A stretch of 64,000 nucleotides of DNA from Actinomadura hallensis (GTDB taxonomy: Bacteria > Actinomycetota > Actinomycetes > Streptosporangiales > Streptosporangiaceae), in assembly GCF_006716765.1 (NCBI RefSeq), contig NZ_VFPO01000001.1:3038001-3102000 (forward strand), written 5' to 3'. The notes under the pieces are model-generated. The model searched no databases. It was not told where the DNA came from and was given only the letters and a program-made list of their open reading frames with translations. Positions 15,971 to 25,749 of the stretch are shown one piece after another; position 1 is the stretch's first letter; each line of letters begins with the position of its first letter. The translations under genes and the position numbers were made by a program.

Positions 15971-16918
15971 TCACCGGCGCATGTAGACGCGGACCGCGGT
16001 GCCGTCCGGGCCGGTGTGGACGCGCACGAGGTCGGCCAGGTGGTGGACCATGAGGATGCCGCGCCCGCCGTTGGGGCTCATGTCGGCGGGACGGCGGCCG
16101 GCGAGCGGATCGGTGATCGTCCCGGCGTCCCGGACCTCGCAGACGACGTGCCCGTCCTCCGCCCACAGCCGGACCTCGCCCGAGCCGCCGCCGTGCAGGC
16201 ACGAGTTGGCGGCCAGCTCGTTCACGGCGAGCTCCAGGTCCCCGGCCGCGTCCGCGCCCAGGCCGAGCCGGCCGCCCCGGCGGCGGGTGAAATCGCGCAC
16301 CAGCGGCAGCGCGTCCAGGTCGAAGCCCATCGAGACCGCGTCGCGCGGCTCCGGGAACGGCAGGTTGTAGGCGCGGACGATGCGGTCCGGGGCGAAGTCG
16401 CCGCTCACGCGCTCGCCGCGCCGGTCGATCACGACCGGGTGGGTGGCGCGGGCGTCGGCGATCGCGACCGGGTGCAGGCCGGCGGTGTCGTACGGGCACA
16501 GGATCGACACCGGGCGCCCCGCGAACGCGAGGTTGATCAGCGCCTCGTGCTGGGCGCAGGCCGGGTACTCGGCGGCCGACCGGCCCGGCCACACCGGCTC
16601 GCCGACGATCCGCACGCGCCCGGCGGCGTGCCGGTCGGCGAACGCGCGCAGCACGCCCGGGATGATGCGGCCGGGGTTGCGTCCCGCCTCGGCCATGTCC
16701 AGCCAGGTCACCTCGGCGGCGGTGCGCCCCAGCGCCCGGCGCAGCAGCGCCAGGCGGGGACCCGGCACCGCCACGGCCACCGGCTCGCCGGCCGCGCGCC
16801 CTTCGCGCACGAACGGCACGGTGCCCGCGAGGTACTCCTCGTCGCCCCGGTAGAAGAGCGCGGGATGGACGAAGGCGCCGCGGTGCGCACTGCCCGGCCC
16901 CCCGCGCGCGAGGCTCAT
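15971..16918 (-). CDS. MEDS-domain anti-sigma-like ATP-binding protein
   Basis: 315-aa protein with an N-terminal MEDS/DcmR-like sensory domain (about 15-175: HPALFYRGDEEYLAGTVPFV, VTWLDMAEAGRNPGRII, EALINLAFAGRPVSILCPYD). A C-terminal RsbW-type GHKL ATPase follows (about 200-315), with N box LELAVNELAANSCLHGGG, CEVRDAGTI and glycine-rich SPNGGRGILMVHHLADLV. Such proteins are usually anti-sigma kinases of partner-switching systems. No anti-sigma antagonist or sigma factor is adjacent, so the partner is encoded elsewhere. ATG at 16916-16918 with GGAG upstream. Confidence 0.85.
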   Translation of the reverse strand: MSLARGGPGSAHRGAFVHPALFYRGDEEYLAGTVPFVREGRAAGEPVAVAVPGPRLALLRRALGRTAAEVTWLDMAEAGRNPGRIIPGVLRAFADRHAAGRVRIVGEPVWPGRSAAEYPACAQHEALINLAFAGRPVSILCPYDTAGLHPVAIADARATHPVVIDRRGERVSGDFAPDRIVRAYNLPFPEPRDAVSMGFDLDALPLVRDFTRRRGGRLGLGADAAGDLELAVNELAANSCLHGGGSGEVRLWAEDGHVVCEVRDAGTITDPLAGRRPADMSPNGGRGILMVHHLADLVRVHTGPDGTAVRVYMRR

Positions 16919-17135
16919 CGTGCGGTCACTCCGTTCGGTACGGCCCCGGTGGACGGGCGCTCGGGCCGGCATGCGGTCGATGGGCGGACAACGGCCACCG
17001 TGACGAGTACCCGGTGCGGACCGCCGATAACCGGCCGATCACCGTGAAACGGCTCCGTGCGGGGGAGGGCGCCTCCGTGCCCGGCGGGACCGTGCCCGGC
17101 GGACCGCCGCCGCGGCCGGACCGCCGGGGTCGCGG

Positions 17136-18224
17136 TCACCGGTCCCGCAGGATCGCGGCGTCGACCACGTCGGTGAGCCGGCCGCGGCGGCGGTAGGCGT
17201 CGCGCTGCCGCTCGGCGCCGGTCCCGCGCGTCAGCAGCCGGCGGAGCCCCAGGGCGACGGCGCCGAGGTCCCCGCCGTCGCGCAGCGCGGGCAGCACGTG
17301 CGCCAGCAGGTCGCCGGCCAGCGCCCGGAAGGCGGCGGGGCGGCCCGTGCTCAGGTCGACGCCCGTCCCGGTCAGCCCGTCGCGGGCGGCCAGCCAGTAC
17401 GCGGCGCGGAGCATCTCCTGCGGCGGGTCGGGCGCCCGCTCGCCCGCGTCGGCCGCGGCCGCCGAGACCTGCACCAGCGCGCGGATCAGCGCGGCGAGGA
17501 CCGCGGCGTCCGCGGCGGTGGGGGCGACGTCGGCGAGCCGGATCTCCACGGTGGGCAGCCGCGCCGAGGGCCGGACGTCCCAGAAGATCGTGCCGGTGTC
17601 CATGAGGGCGCCGCAGCCCAGCAGCGTCCCGACGAGGTCGTCGTAGTGCGCCGCCGACTCGAAGTACGGGGGCGGGCCCGCCACCGGCCACCGCGCCCAC
17701 GCCATCACCCGCCAGCACGCGTGGCCGGTGTCGCGCCCCGCCCAGTACGGCGAGTTGGCCGTGAGGGCCAGCAGGGTCGGCAGCCAGGGGCGCAGGTGGT
17801 TGCTGACCTGGACGGCGCGCTCCCGGTCGGGCATCTCGACGTGGACGTGGCAGGAGCAGATGCTCTGCTCGTCGTCCAGGCCGCGGTAGGTCGCGAGGCT
17901 CTCGGCGTAGCGGGCGCCGGCGGCGATCGGCGCGGGGACCACCCGGCCGAGGACGGGCGTGCCGGTCGCGGCGAGCCGGACGCCCTCGGCCGCGGCGGCG
18001 GCCGCCATCGCCGCGCGCATCGACCGGATCTGCTCGCCGAGCTTGTCCAGGTCGTCGCACGGCGGCGTCTTGGCCTCGGCGAGGAAGCCGACGAGCTCGG
18101 TGGAGGCGCGGTCGCCCAGCGCCGCGCCGGCCCGCCGCACGACGGCGGCGGCCCGGGGGACGACCTCCCGGGAGACGGGATCGACGACGAAGTACTCTTC
18201 CTCGATACCGAAACGCAGGGCCAT
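17136..18224 (-). CDS. YbdK-type carboxylate-amine ligase (GCS2 family)
   Basis: 362-aa glutamate-cysteine ligase 2 family protein. Signature elements: FGIEEEYFVVDP at the N terminus, SICSCHVHVEMPDRE, HLRPWLPTLLALTANSPYWA and TVEIRLADVAPTAADAAVL. Family members ligate glutamate to an amine such as cysteine using ATP. Actinomycetes use mycothiol, so the physiological product is open. Preceded by GGTGGTGGG. Divergent from a 42-aa membrane protein gene. Confidence 0.88.
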   Translation of the reverse strand: MALRFGIEEEYFVVDPVSREVVPRAAAVVRRAGAALGDRASTELVGFLAEAKTPPCDDLDKLGEQIRSMRAAMAAAAAAEGVRLAATGTPVLGRVVPAPIAAGARYAESLATYRGLDDEQSICSCHVHVEMPDRERAVQVSNHLRPWLPTLLALTANSPYWAGRDTGHACWRVMAWARWPVAGPPPYFESAAHYDDLVGTLLGCGALMDTGTIFWDVRPSARLPTVEIRLADVAPTAADAAVLAALIRALVQVSAAAADAGERAPDPPQEMLRAAYWLAARDGLTGTGVDLSTGRPAAFRALAGDLLAHVLPALRDGGDLGAVALGLRRLLTRGTGAERQRDAYRRRGRLTDVVDAAILRDR

Positions 18225-18423
18225 CCCACCACCTCGGGCTCGGGGGCGACGCAGGCGGCCGCGTCCCTTCGACGGTACGTGCTCGGCGCGGCGTTCGCAC
18301 GCGCGCGCGGACCGCGCGGGGCGCCCGAATGAGTTCTTGACGCTCTTTTGGGGCGCCGTTCAGCGGGCAGTCTCCGGGGAGACGCCGCGTGCGGCGCGGC
18401 GCAGCGCGAGGAAGGTGGTTCCC

Positions 18424-18552
18424 GTGTCCGGGTCGGTCCTGTTCGGCGTGCTCGCCATCCTGGCCGCCGTCGCGATCTTCGTCCTGGTGGGGCTGTTCTA
18501 TCTCGGCGACCGGCGCGACGGCCCGCCGGGCGGCCCCGGCGAGACCGGCTGA
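18424..18552 (+). CDS. Small single-pass membrane protein
   Basis: 42 aa with one hydrophobic helix (SVLFGVLAILAAVAIFVLVG) and a short charged Pro/Gly tail (YLGDRRDGPPGGPG). GTG at 18424 with AGGAAGG 8 nt upstream; an in-frame GTG at 18415 is possible. No family recognised. Confidence 0.6.
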   Translation: MSGSVLFGVLAILAAVAIFVLVGLFYLGDRRDGPPGGPGETG

Positions 18553-18632
18553 CGCGGCCTGGCCGGCCGCGGCGCGGTCCCGTCAGGCCTCGGCGCGGGG
18601 AACCGCGGCCAGGGCGGTGCCGGGAGCCGGCG

Positions 18633-18815
18633 TCAGGGGCCGGAGTCGAAGAAGAACAGCGAGAGCGCGACGACGTGAGTGATCACGACGACCGCGAGGC
18701 TGAAGAAGAACACCACCTTGGCCGGGGCGTGGGGGAAGACCTTGCCCGGCTTGAGCGGCGCGCGCTCCCGCTGGCGTGCGGCGATGCGCTCCTCGAGGGG
18801 AGGACGGCCGAACAA
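18633..18815 (-). CDS. Small membrane protein
   Basis: 60 aa: a basic N-terminal stretch (LEERIAARQRERAPLKPGKV) then one helix (VVFFFSLAVVVITHVVALSL) ending FFFDSGP. It begins with TTG two bases after the upstream gene's TAG, without its own site, so it is probably translated by coupling. Function unknown. Confidence 0.6.
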   Translation of the reverse strand: MFGRPPLEERIAARQRERAPLKPGKVFPHAPAKVVFFFSLAVVVITHVVALSLFFFDSGP

Positions 18816-18817
18816 CG

Positions 18818-19027
18818 CTACTGCCGCGGTTCGTCCACGACGACGTCGGCCATGATGTCGACGGCGAGGGCGATGATGCCGCCGATCGCGATCACGGCCG
18901 CGCCGATCCCGAACATGACCCAGTTGGGGCCGAGGGTGACGGCCACACCGCCGATGACGAACCCGATGAAGATGATGCTCACGGCGACCCAGGACTTGGG
19001 GCGCCCGGCGTGGCTGCCATTCGACAT
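18818..19027 (-). CDS. Two-helix membrane protein, HGxxPAAW-like
   Basis: 69 aa. An N-terminal SNGSHAGRPKSWVAVSI resembles the HGxxPAAW motif of small actinobacterial membrane proteins, followed by two transmembrane helices (IIFIGFVIGGVAVTLG and VMFGIGAAVIAIGGIIALAV). ATG at 19025-19027 with GGAAGA upstream. Forms a two-gene unit with the 60-aa protein downstream. Role unknown. Confidence 0.7.
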   Translation of the reverse strand: MSNGSHAGRPKSWVAVSIIFIGFVIGGVAVTLGPNWVMFGIGAAVIAIGGIIALAVDIMADVVVDEPRQ

Positions 19028-19207
19028 GCGTACGTCTTCCTCACACGGTTCCGGTTGGGGGCCTGCTCCGATTGGGGGCCTACGGCGCCGAACTCTAGCA
19101 ACGTTCCTCCTCAGGGGCCCCTCCGGGGTATGCGGAAGCCCCCGCCCGCGCCCCCGGAGCGCCCTGCCCGGGCGGTGGCCCCATGGGCGGCCCGTCGGCG
19201 AAACCCT

Positions 19208-19275
19208 GGTCAGACGGAAGCCGTGGTCAGACCGGAGGCGGGATCAGACGGGAGCCGTGGTCAGACGAACGCCCC
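19208..19275. repeat. 17-bp tandem repeat at the 3' end of the gcdH-like gene
   Basis: Four units with period 17, beginning at 19208, 19225, 19242 and 19259, each starting GGTCAGAC or GATCAGAC. The last unit contains the TGA stop of the acyl-CoA dehydrogenase (complement of 19261-19263). Confidence 0.75.
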
Positions 19276-20439
19276 CATGCCGGTCGCCGCGCGGCCGACG
19301 ATCAAAGAGTTGATCTCCCTTGTGCCCTCGTAGGAGTAGAGGGCCTCGGCGTCGGCGACGTACCGCCCGATGCCGTAGTCGAGGACGATGCCGTTGCCGG
19401 CCATCAGCTCGCGGGCCCAGCCGACGACCTCCCGCATCCGGGTGGTGCAGTACGCCTTGGCGAGGGCGGAGTGCTCGTCGCGGTAGAGCCCGGCGTCCTG
19501 GAGCTGGGCGAGGCGCACCACCATCCCGAGCGAGGCCGTGGCGTTCCCCAGCATCTGCACCAGCAGGTCCTGGACGAGCTGGAACTTCGCGATCGGGCGG
19601 CCGAACTGGCGGCGCTCCACCGCGTAGCCGCGGGCGATCTCGTAGGCGGCGAGCATGACCCCGACGGCCTGCCAGGCGACGCCGCTGCGGGTCCGCCGCA
19701 GGATCGCGGCGGTGTCCTGGAAGCCGTTCGCGCCGGCGAGCCGGTCGGCCTCCGGCACCCGGCAGTCCTCCAGGACGAGGTCGGCGTTCTGCACCGTCCT
19801 CAGCGCGATCTTGTTCTCGATCCGGGTGGCGGTGAGGCCGGGCGCGCCGCCCGCGACGACGAAGCCCTTCACCCGGTCGTCGGCCTCGTCCTTGGCCCAC
19901 ACGACGATGTGGTCGGCGAACGTGGCGTTGCCGATCCACCGCTTGGCGCCGTTCAGGACCCACGAGTCGCCGTCGCGGCGCGCCGTGGTGCGCAGGCCGA
20001 GCGCGACGTCCGACCCGCCCTCCGGCTCGGTGAGCGCGAACGCCCCGATCTTCTCCATCCGCCCCATCGCGGGCAGCCACCGCTCGCGCTGCTCGGGCGA
20101 GCCGCACCGGGCGATGCTGCCCATCGCGAGGCCGGTGTGGACGCCGAAGAACGTCGAGATGGACGGGTCCACGCGGGCCATGTCCATGGCCAGGAACCCC
20201 GAGAGCAGGCTGCTCGGCCTCTCGCCGGGGCACTCGTCGTGGGCGAGCCCGGCGATGCCGAGCTCGCCGAACCGCGGGATCAGGCCGTGCGGGAACTCGG
20301 CCCGCGCCCAGCAGTCGTTCGCGATCGGCGCCACCTCCGCCTCCAGGAAGGCGCGCACCCGCGCGACGATCTCCTTCTCGCGGTCGTCGAGGAGTTCCTG
20401 CATGTGATAGAGGTCACCGGGGAGTGAATCCAGGGTCAT
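19261..20439 (-). CDS. gcdH: Glutaryl-CoA dehydrogenase-like acyl-CoA dehydrogenase
   Basis: 392-aa FAD flavoprotein. The closest type is glutaryl-CoA dehydrogenase (glutaryl-CoA to crotonyl-CoA and CO2). Motifs: FALTEPEGGSDVALGLRTTA, WVLNGAKRWIGNATFADHIV, ERRQFGRPIAKFQLVQDLLV and the C-terminal catalytic-Glu segment EALYSYEGTREINSLIVGRA. Length is normal. It lies back to back with mutA, in a block for odd-chain, amino-acid and dicarboxylate acyl-CoA breakdown. Substrate is a family-level call; other short-chain acyl-CoAs are possible. Confidence 0.85.
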   Translation of the reverse strand: MTLDSLPGDLYHMQELLDDREKEIVARVRAFLEAEVAPIANDCWARAEFPHGLIPRFGELGIAGLAHDECPGERPSSLLSGFLAMDMARVDPSISTFFGVHTGLAMGSIARCGSPEQRERWLPAMGRMEKIGAFALTEPEGGSDVALGLRTTARRDGDSWVLNGAKRWIGNATFADHIVVWAKDEADDRVKGFVVAGGAPGLTATRIENKIALRTVQNADLVLEDCRVPEADRLAGANGFQDTAAILRRTRSGVAWQAVGVMLAAYEIARGYAVERRQFGRPIAKFQLVQDLLVQMLGNATASLGMVVRLAQLQDAGLYRDEHSALAKAYCTTRMREVVGWARELMAGNGIVLDYGIGRYVADAEALYSYEGTREINSLIVGRAATGMGAFV

Positions 20440-20559
20440 GCGGGCCCACTTCCCGCACGCCGCGGGGCTAACCGGTCCGGGCGGAGCGCGGGCCCGGAGC
20501 CGGCCCGCCGTGCGTCCTCTTCGACGGGACCCGAATTAGAGCGTCGTTCGGCGGCTCGC

Positions 20560-20573
20560 CTACGATCCGTAGC
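20560..20573 (+). promoter_or_regulatory. Leaderless promoter -10 region of mutA
   Basis: TACGAT at 20561-20566 lies 7 nt before the mutA ATG at 20574, the spacing of a leaderless transcript. It is inside the palindrome CTACGATCCGTAG (20560-20572), which could also be an operator. No clear -35. Confidence 0.5.
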
Positions 20574-22397
20574 ATGACGGTGCCGCCTGAGGAACTGGAA
20601 CTGGCCGCCGCCTTCCCCCCGGCCGAACGCGACCGGTGGCGGGAGATGGTGAAGGGGGTGCTGCGCAAGTCCGGCGCGGCGACGGAGGACACCCCGCTCG
20701 ACGAGATCGAGGGCCTGCTGACCCGCGAATCCTACGACGGGGTCCCGATCGCCCCCCTCTACACGCGCGACGACGCCCCGCCCGGACGCCCCGGGCTGGC
20801 CCCCTACGTCCGCGAGGTGCGGCCGGACGGCGAGGGCATCGCCGGGTGGGACGTGCGCCAGCGGCACGCGGACCCCGACCCCGCGGCCACCCGCGAGGCG
20901 ATCCTCGCCGACCTGGAGAACGGGGCGACGTCCCTGTGGCTGCGGCTGGGCGACGGGGGCCTGCCGGTCGCCGCGCTGCCGGAGGTGCTGCGCGACGTCA
21001 TGCTCGACCTCGCGCCGGTCGTGCTGGACGCGGGGGACCGCGCCGCTGAGGCCGCGGAGGCCTTCCTGTCCCTGGCCGCCGAGCGCGGCAACGCCGCGGA
21101 CGTGTCCGGCAACCTCGGCGCCGACCCCCTCGGCGTGACCGCGCGCACCGGCGCGCGCGTCCCGCTGGACGACGCCGCGGCGCTGGCCGCCCGCTGCGTC
21201 CGCGAGTTCCCGAAGCTGCGCTCCGTCGTCGCCGACGGCACCCCGTACCACGACGCGGGCGGCGGCGACGCCGAGGAGCTGGGCGCGGCGGTCGCCGCGG
21301 GCGTCGCCTACCTGCGGGCGCTGACCGGGGCGGGCCTGAGCGTGGACGAGGCGTTCGGGCAGATCGAGTTCCGCCTCGCCGTGAGCGCCGACCAGTTCTC
21401 CTCCATCGCCAAGCTCCGCGCCCTGCGGCGGCTGTGGGCGCGGGTCGCCGAGGTCAGCGGCGCGTCCGAGGGGACGTCCGCCCGCGTCCACGCGGTGACG
21501 TCGTCGCCGATGATGACGCGGCGCGACCCTTGGGTGAACATGCTGCGCACGACGCTCGCGGCGTTCGCCGCCGGCGTCGGCGGCGCCGACGCCGTCACCG
21601 TCCAGCCGTTCGACGCCCGGCTCGGGCTGCCGGACGGCTTCTCCCGGCGCATCGCCCGCAACACCCAGACGCTGCTGCTGGAGGAGTCGAGCCTCGCCCG
21701 CGTCGTCGACCCCGCCGGCGGCTCCTGGTACGTCGAGAGCCTCACCGAGGGCATCGCCCAGGCGGCCTGGGCGTGGTTCACCGAGATCGAGCGTGCGGGC
21801 GGCCTCGCCGCCGCGCTGGAGTCCGGGCTGGTCGCCGGCCGGCTCGCCGCGACGTGGGAGCGGCGCCGCGGGGACATCGCCAGGCGCAGGGCGCCGCTCA
21901 CCGGCGTCAGCGAGTTCCCCAACCTCGCCGAGACCCTGCCCGAGCGGCCGCCCGCGCCGCCGGAGCCGCGCGGCGGGCTGCCCGTCGTGTCCTACGCGCA
22001 GGACTTCGAGGCGCTCCGCGACCGCTCCGACGCGCACGCCGAGGCGACCGGCGCCCGGCCCAGGGTCTTCCTGGCCACGCTCGGGCCCATCGCCGCCCAC
22101 ACGGCACGCGCCACCTTCGCCGCCAACCTCTTCCAGGCGGGCGGGATCGAGACGGTCTCCGGCGCGCCCGAGGAGTTCGCGGACTCCGGGACGACCGTCG
22201 CCTGCATCTGCTCCAGCGACAAGGTGTACGAGGAGCAGGCCGAGGAGGCGGCCCGGATCCTGCGGCGGGCCGGCGCGGTGAAGGTGTGGCTCGCGGGTAA
22301 GGGAACCTACGAGGGGGTCGACGCCCGGGTGTACGCGGGATGCGACGCGGTCGAGGCGCTGGAGACCACCCTCCGTGATCTGGGAGTGAGCGAATGA
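20574..22397 (+). CDS. mutA: Methylmalonyl-CoA mutase small (beta) subunit
   Basis: 607-aa non-catalytic subunit of B12-dependent methylmalonyl-CoA mutase, which interconverts (R)-methylmalonyl-CoA and succinyl-CoA. It has the TIM-barrel half with [24 protein letters not shown] sequence, [20 protein letters not shown] and a C-terminal B12-like fold. The cobalamin-binding DxHxxG is absent: the equivalent stretch reads [18 protein letters not shown]. This is normal for the small subunit. Its stop overlaps the large-subunit ATG by 4 bp. The transcript looks leaderless. Confidence 0.95.
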   Translation: MTVPPEELELAAAFPPAERDRWREMVKGVLRKSGAATEDTPLDEIEGLLTRESYDGVPIAPLYTRDDAPPGRPGLAPYVREVRPDGEGIAGWDVRQRHADPDPAATREAILADLENGATSLWLRLGDGGLPVAALPEVLRDVMLDLAPVVLDAGDRAAEAAEAFLSLAAERGNAADVSGNLGADPLGVTARTGARVPLDDAAALAARCVREFPKLRSVVADGTPYHDAGGGDAEELGAAVAAGVAYLRALTGAGLSVDEAFGQIEFRLAVSADQFSSIAKLRALRRLWARVAEVSGASEGTSARVHAVTSSPMMTRRDPWVNMLRTTLAAFAAGVGGADAVTVQPFDARLGLPDGFSRRIARNTQTLLLEESSLARVVDPAGGSWYVESLTEGIAQAAWAWFTEIERAGGLAAALESGLVAGRLAATWERRRGDIARRRAPLTGVSEFPNLAETLPERPPAPPEPRGGLPVVSYAQDFEALRDRSDAHAEATGARPRVFLATLGPIAAHTARATFAANLFQAGGIETVSGAPEEFADSGTTVACICSSDKVYEEQAEEAARILRRAGAVKVWLAGKGTYEGVDARVYAGCDAVEALETTLRDLGVSE

Positions 22398-24604
22398 TCC
22401 CCGACTTCACCGAGATCGAGCTCGGGACGGCGCCCCCCGCCGACGAGACCGCCAAGCGGTGGCGCAACGCGGTCGCCGGCGCCGGGATCGACCCCGGCGC
22501 CCAGACCTGGGACACCCCCGAGGGGATCGCCGTCAAGCCGCTGTACACCGGCGACGACCTGGCCGCGGTCGACTTCCTCGACACCTACCCGGGCATCGCG
22601 CCGTACCTGCGCGGCCCCTACCCGGCGATGTACGCGACCCAGCCGTGGACGATCCGCCAGTACGCCGGGTTCTCCACCGCCGAGGAGTCCAACGCGTTCT
22701 ACCGCCGCAACCTCGCGGCCGGGCAGAAGGGCCTGTCGGTCGCGTTCGACCTCGCCACGCACCGCGGGTACGACTCCGACCACCCGCGCGTCGCCGGCGA
22801 CGTCGGCATGGCCGGGGTCGCGATCGACTCCATCTACGACATGCGGCAGCTCTTCGACGGCATCCCGCTGGACAAGATGAGCGTGTCGATGACCATGAAC
22901 GGCGCCGTGCTGCCCGTCCTCGCGCTCTACATCGCGACCGCGCAGGAGCAGGGGGTGGAGCCGGAGGCGCTCGCGGGGACCATCCAGAACGACATCCTCA
23001 AGGAGTTCATGGTCCGCAACACCTACATCTATCCGCCGCAGCCGTCGATGCGGATCATCTCCGACATCTTCGCGTACACCTCGCAGCGGATGCCGAAGTA
23101 CAACTCGATCTCCATCTCCGGCTACCACATCCAGGAGGCCGGGGCCACGGCGGACCTGGAGCTGGCCTACACGCTCGCCGACGGCGTCGAGTACATCCGC
23201 GCCGGGCGCGACGCCGGGCTGGACATCGACGCGTTCGCGCCGCGCCTGTCGTTCTTCTGGGCGATCGGGATGAACTTCTTCATGGAGGTCGCCAAGCTGC
23301 GGGCGGCGCGCCTGCTGTGGGCGAAGCTCGTGAAGACGTTCGACCCGAAGAACCCCAAGTCGCTGTCGCTGCGGACGCACTCGCAGACGTCCGGCTGGTC
23401 GCTCACCGCGCAGGACGTCTACAACAACGTCGTCCGCACCTGCGTCGAGGCCATGGCCGCCACGCAGGGGCACACGCAGTCGCTGCACACCAACGCGCTG
23501 GACGAGGCGCTCGCCCTGCCGACTGACTTCTCGGCCCGCATCGCCCGCAACACCCAGCTCGTCCTGCAGCAGGAGTCCGGGACCACCCGCACCATCGACC
23601 CGTGGGGCGGCAGCGCCTACGTCGAGCGGCTCACCTACGACCTCGCCCGCCGCGCGTGGGGCCACATCACCGAGGTCGAGCAGGCCGGCGGCATGGCGAA
23701 GGCGATCGACGAGGGGCTGCCGAAGCTGCGGATTGAGGAGGCGGCCGCCCGCACCCAGGCCCGCATCGACTCCGGGCGCCAGCCGGTCATCGGCGTCAAC
23801 AAGTACCGCCCCGACTCCGAGGACGAGATCGAGGTCCTCAAGGTCGACAACGCGGCCGTCCGCGCGCAGCAGATCGAGAAGCTGCGGAGGCTGCGCGAGG
23901 AGCGCGACGAGGCCGCGACCCGGGCGGCGCTGGACGCGCTGACCCGCGGCGCCGAGGCCGCCGAGAAGGGGACCCGCGGGCCGGGGCTGGAGCAGAACCT
24001 GCTCGCCCTCGCCATCGAGGCCGCCCGCGCCAAGGCGACCGTCGGGGAGATCTCGGACGCCCTGGAGAAGGTGTACGGGCGGCACGCCGCCCAGATCCGA
24101 ACGATCTCCGGTGTGTACCGGGAGGAGGCGGGACGGGTGTCGTCGATCGAGAAGGCCCGCGCGGCGACCGCGGCCTTCGAGGAGGCCGAGGGGCGCCGCC
24201 CGCGCATCCTCGTCGCCAAGATGGGCCAGGACGGCCACGACCGCGGCCAGAAGGTGATCGCCACCGGGTTCGCCGACCTCGGCTTCGACGTCGACGTGGG
24301 CCCGCTGTTCCAGACGCCCGCCGAGGTCGCCCGCCAGGCGGTCGAGGCGGACGTGCACATCGTGGGCGTCAACTCCCTCGCCGCGGGGCACCTCACGCTG
24401 GTGCCCGCGCTGCGCGAGGAGCTGGCCGCCCTCGGCCGCGACGACATCATGATCGTGGTCGGCGGGGTCATCCCGCCGGGCGACTTCGACGCGCTGCGCG
24501 CCGCCGGCGCCGCGGCGATCTTCCCGCCCGGCACGGTCCTCGCGGACGCCGCGCTCGACCTGCTGGACCAGCTGACGGCCGCCCTCGGCCACCCCGCGAA
24601 GTGA
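22394..24604 (+). CDS. mutB: Methylmalonyl-CoA mutase large (alpha) subunit
   Basis: 736-aa catalytic subunit. The barrel carries [60 protein letters not shown] and the radical-site region [15 protein letters not shown]. The cobalamin domain has [20 protein letters not shown] (about residues 608-627), with the lower-ligand histidine. Length and motifs are complete. Adenosylcobalamin enzyme of the propionate and branched-chain amino-acid pathways; in actinomycetes it also supplies methylmalonyl-CoA extender units. Followed by its chaperone gene meaB. Confidence 0.97.
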   Translation: MIPDFTEIELGTAPPADETAKRWRNAVAGAGIDPGAQTWDTPEGIAVKPLYTGDDLAAVDFLDTYPGIAPYLRGPYPAMYATQPWTIRQYAGFSTAEESNAFYRRNLAAGQKGLSVAFDLATHRGYDSDHPRVAGDVGMAGVAIDSIYDMRQLFDGIPLDKMSVSMTMNGAVLPVLALYIATAQEQGVEPEALAGTIQNDILKEFMVRNTYIYPPQPSMRIISDIFAYTSQRMPKYNSISISGYHIQEAGATADLELAYTLADGVEYIRAGRDAGLDIDAFAPRLSFFWAIGMNFFMEVAKLRAARLLWAKLVKTFDPKNPKSLSLRTHSQTSGWSLTAQDVYNNVVRTCVEAMAATQGHTQSLHTNALDEALALPTDFSARIARNTQLVLQQESGTTRTIDPWGGSAYVERLTYDLARRAWGHITEVEQAGGMAKAIDEGLPKLRIEEAAARTQARIDSGRQPVIGVNKYRPDSEDEIEVLKVDNAAVRAQQIEKLRRLREERDEAATRAALDALTRGAEAAEKGTRGPGLEQNLLALAIEAARAKATVGEISDALEKVYGRHAAQIRTISGVYREEAGRVSSIEKARAATAAFEEAEGRRPRILVAKMGQDGHDRGQKVIATGFADLGFDVDVGPLFQTPAEVARQAVEADVHIVGVNSLAAGHLTLVPALREELAALGRDDIMIVVGGVIPPGDFDALRAAGAAAIFPPGTVLADAALDLLDQLTAALGHPAK

Positions 24605-24686
24605 GGGCCCCGGCCGGACGGAGGAGCGGCGCAGGAGTGACGAGGGAAGGCGGCGCCGGGCGCCCGGCGGACGCGCGGGAGACGCC

Positions 24687-25670
24687 GTGAGACCCGGGCT
24701 CGACGAGTACGCGGCGGGGGTCCTGGAGGGCTCGCGGGCGTGGATCGCGCGCGCGATCACGCTGGTGGAGTCGGTCCGCCCCGACCACCGGGAGCTGGCG
24801 CAGAAGCTGCTGGTGGAGCTGACCCCGCACGCGGGCGGCGCCCGCCGCGTCGGGATCACCGGGGTGCCGGGCGTCGGCAAGTCCACGTTCATCGACGCGC
24901 TCGGCACCCGGCTGACGGGGCGAGGGCACCGCGTCGCGGTGCTCGCGGTGGACCCCTCCTCGACCCGGACCGGCGGCAGCATCCTCGGCGACAAGACCCG
25001 GATGCACCGCCTCGCCGCCGACCCGAACGCGTTCGTCCGCCCCTCGCCCAGCGCCGGGACGCTCGGCGGCGTCGCCAAGGCCACCCGCGAGGCGATGGTC
25101 GTCATGGAGGCCGCGGGCTACGACGTCGTCCTCGTCGAGACGGTGGGCGTCGGCCAGTCCGAGACCACCGTCGCCGAGATGGTCGACACGTTCCTGTTCC
25201 TCACGCTCGCCCGCACCGGCGACCAGCTGCAGGGCATCAAGAAGGGCGTGCTGGAGCTGGCCGACGTCATCGCCGTCAACAAGGCCGACGGCGAGCACAA
25301 GATGGAGGCCAGGCGCGCCGCCCGCGAGCTGGCGGGGGCCCTGCGGCTGCTGCGCAGCGACGAGCGGGTCCGGGACGTGCCGGTGCTGACGTGCAGCGGC
25401 CTGGAGGGCACCGGGCTGGACGAGCTGTGGGACGCGGTCGTCCGGCACCAGGAGCGGCTGCGCGAGTCCGGCGAGCTGGAGGCCCGGCGCCGGCGCCAGC
25501 AGGTGGGCTGGACGTGGGCGATGGTCCGCGAGCGGCTGCTCGCCGAGCTGCACGCGCACCCCGAGGTCCGGCGGCTGGCCCCCGGCCTGGAGCGGCAGGT
25601 CGCCGAGGGGACCCTCACGCCGGCCCTGGCCGCGGAGCGCATCCTGGAGGCGTTCTCGCGGGGCCGCTGA
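24687..25670 (+). CDS. meaB: Methylmalonyl-CoA mutase-associated GTPase MeaB
   Basis: 327-aa G3E-family P-loop GTPase that loads and protects the cofactor of the mutase. Walker A is GITGVPGVGKSTFIDAL, switch regions include VLAVDPSSTRTGGSILGDKT, the Walker-B-like segment is VVLVETVGVGQSE and the base-specificity motif is VNKAD. GTG start at 24687, 82 bp after mutB, in the same direction, so very likely co-transcribed. Typical length, with the C-terminal dimerisation arm present. Confidence 0.95.
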   Translation: MRPGLDEYAAGVLEGSRAWIARAITLVESVRPDHRELAQKLLVELTPHAGGARRVGITGVPGVGKSTFIDALGTRLTGRGHRVAVLAVDPSSTRTGGSILGDKTRMHRLAADPNAFVRPSPSAGTLGGVAKATREAMVVMEAAGYDVVLVETVGVGQSETTVAEMVDTFLFLTLARTGDQLQGIKKGVLELADVIAVNKADGEHKMEARRAARELAGALRLLRSDERVRDVPVLTCSGLEGTGLDELWDAVVRHQERLRESGELEARRRRQQVGWTWAMVRERLLAELHAHPEVRRLAPGLERQVAEGTLTPALAAERILEAFSRGR

Positions 25671-25749
25671 GCCGCGTTTCCCCGGGACCGGTGCGCCCGG
25701 TTCCCGCGGGGCCCGGCGGCGCCGGGCGGCGATCAGGTACAACAGTCGG

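Noticed and set aside
20440..20573. Cobalamin riboswitch before mutA
   Set aside because: Only 134 bp are available and no B12-box-like sequence is present; the -10 suggests a leaderless transcript.
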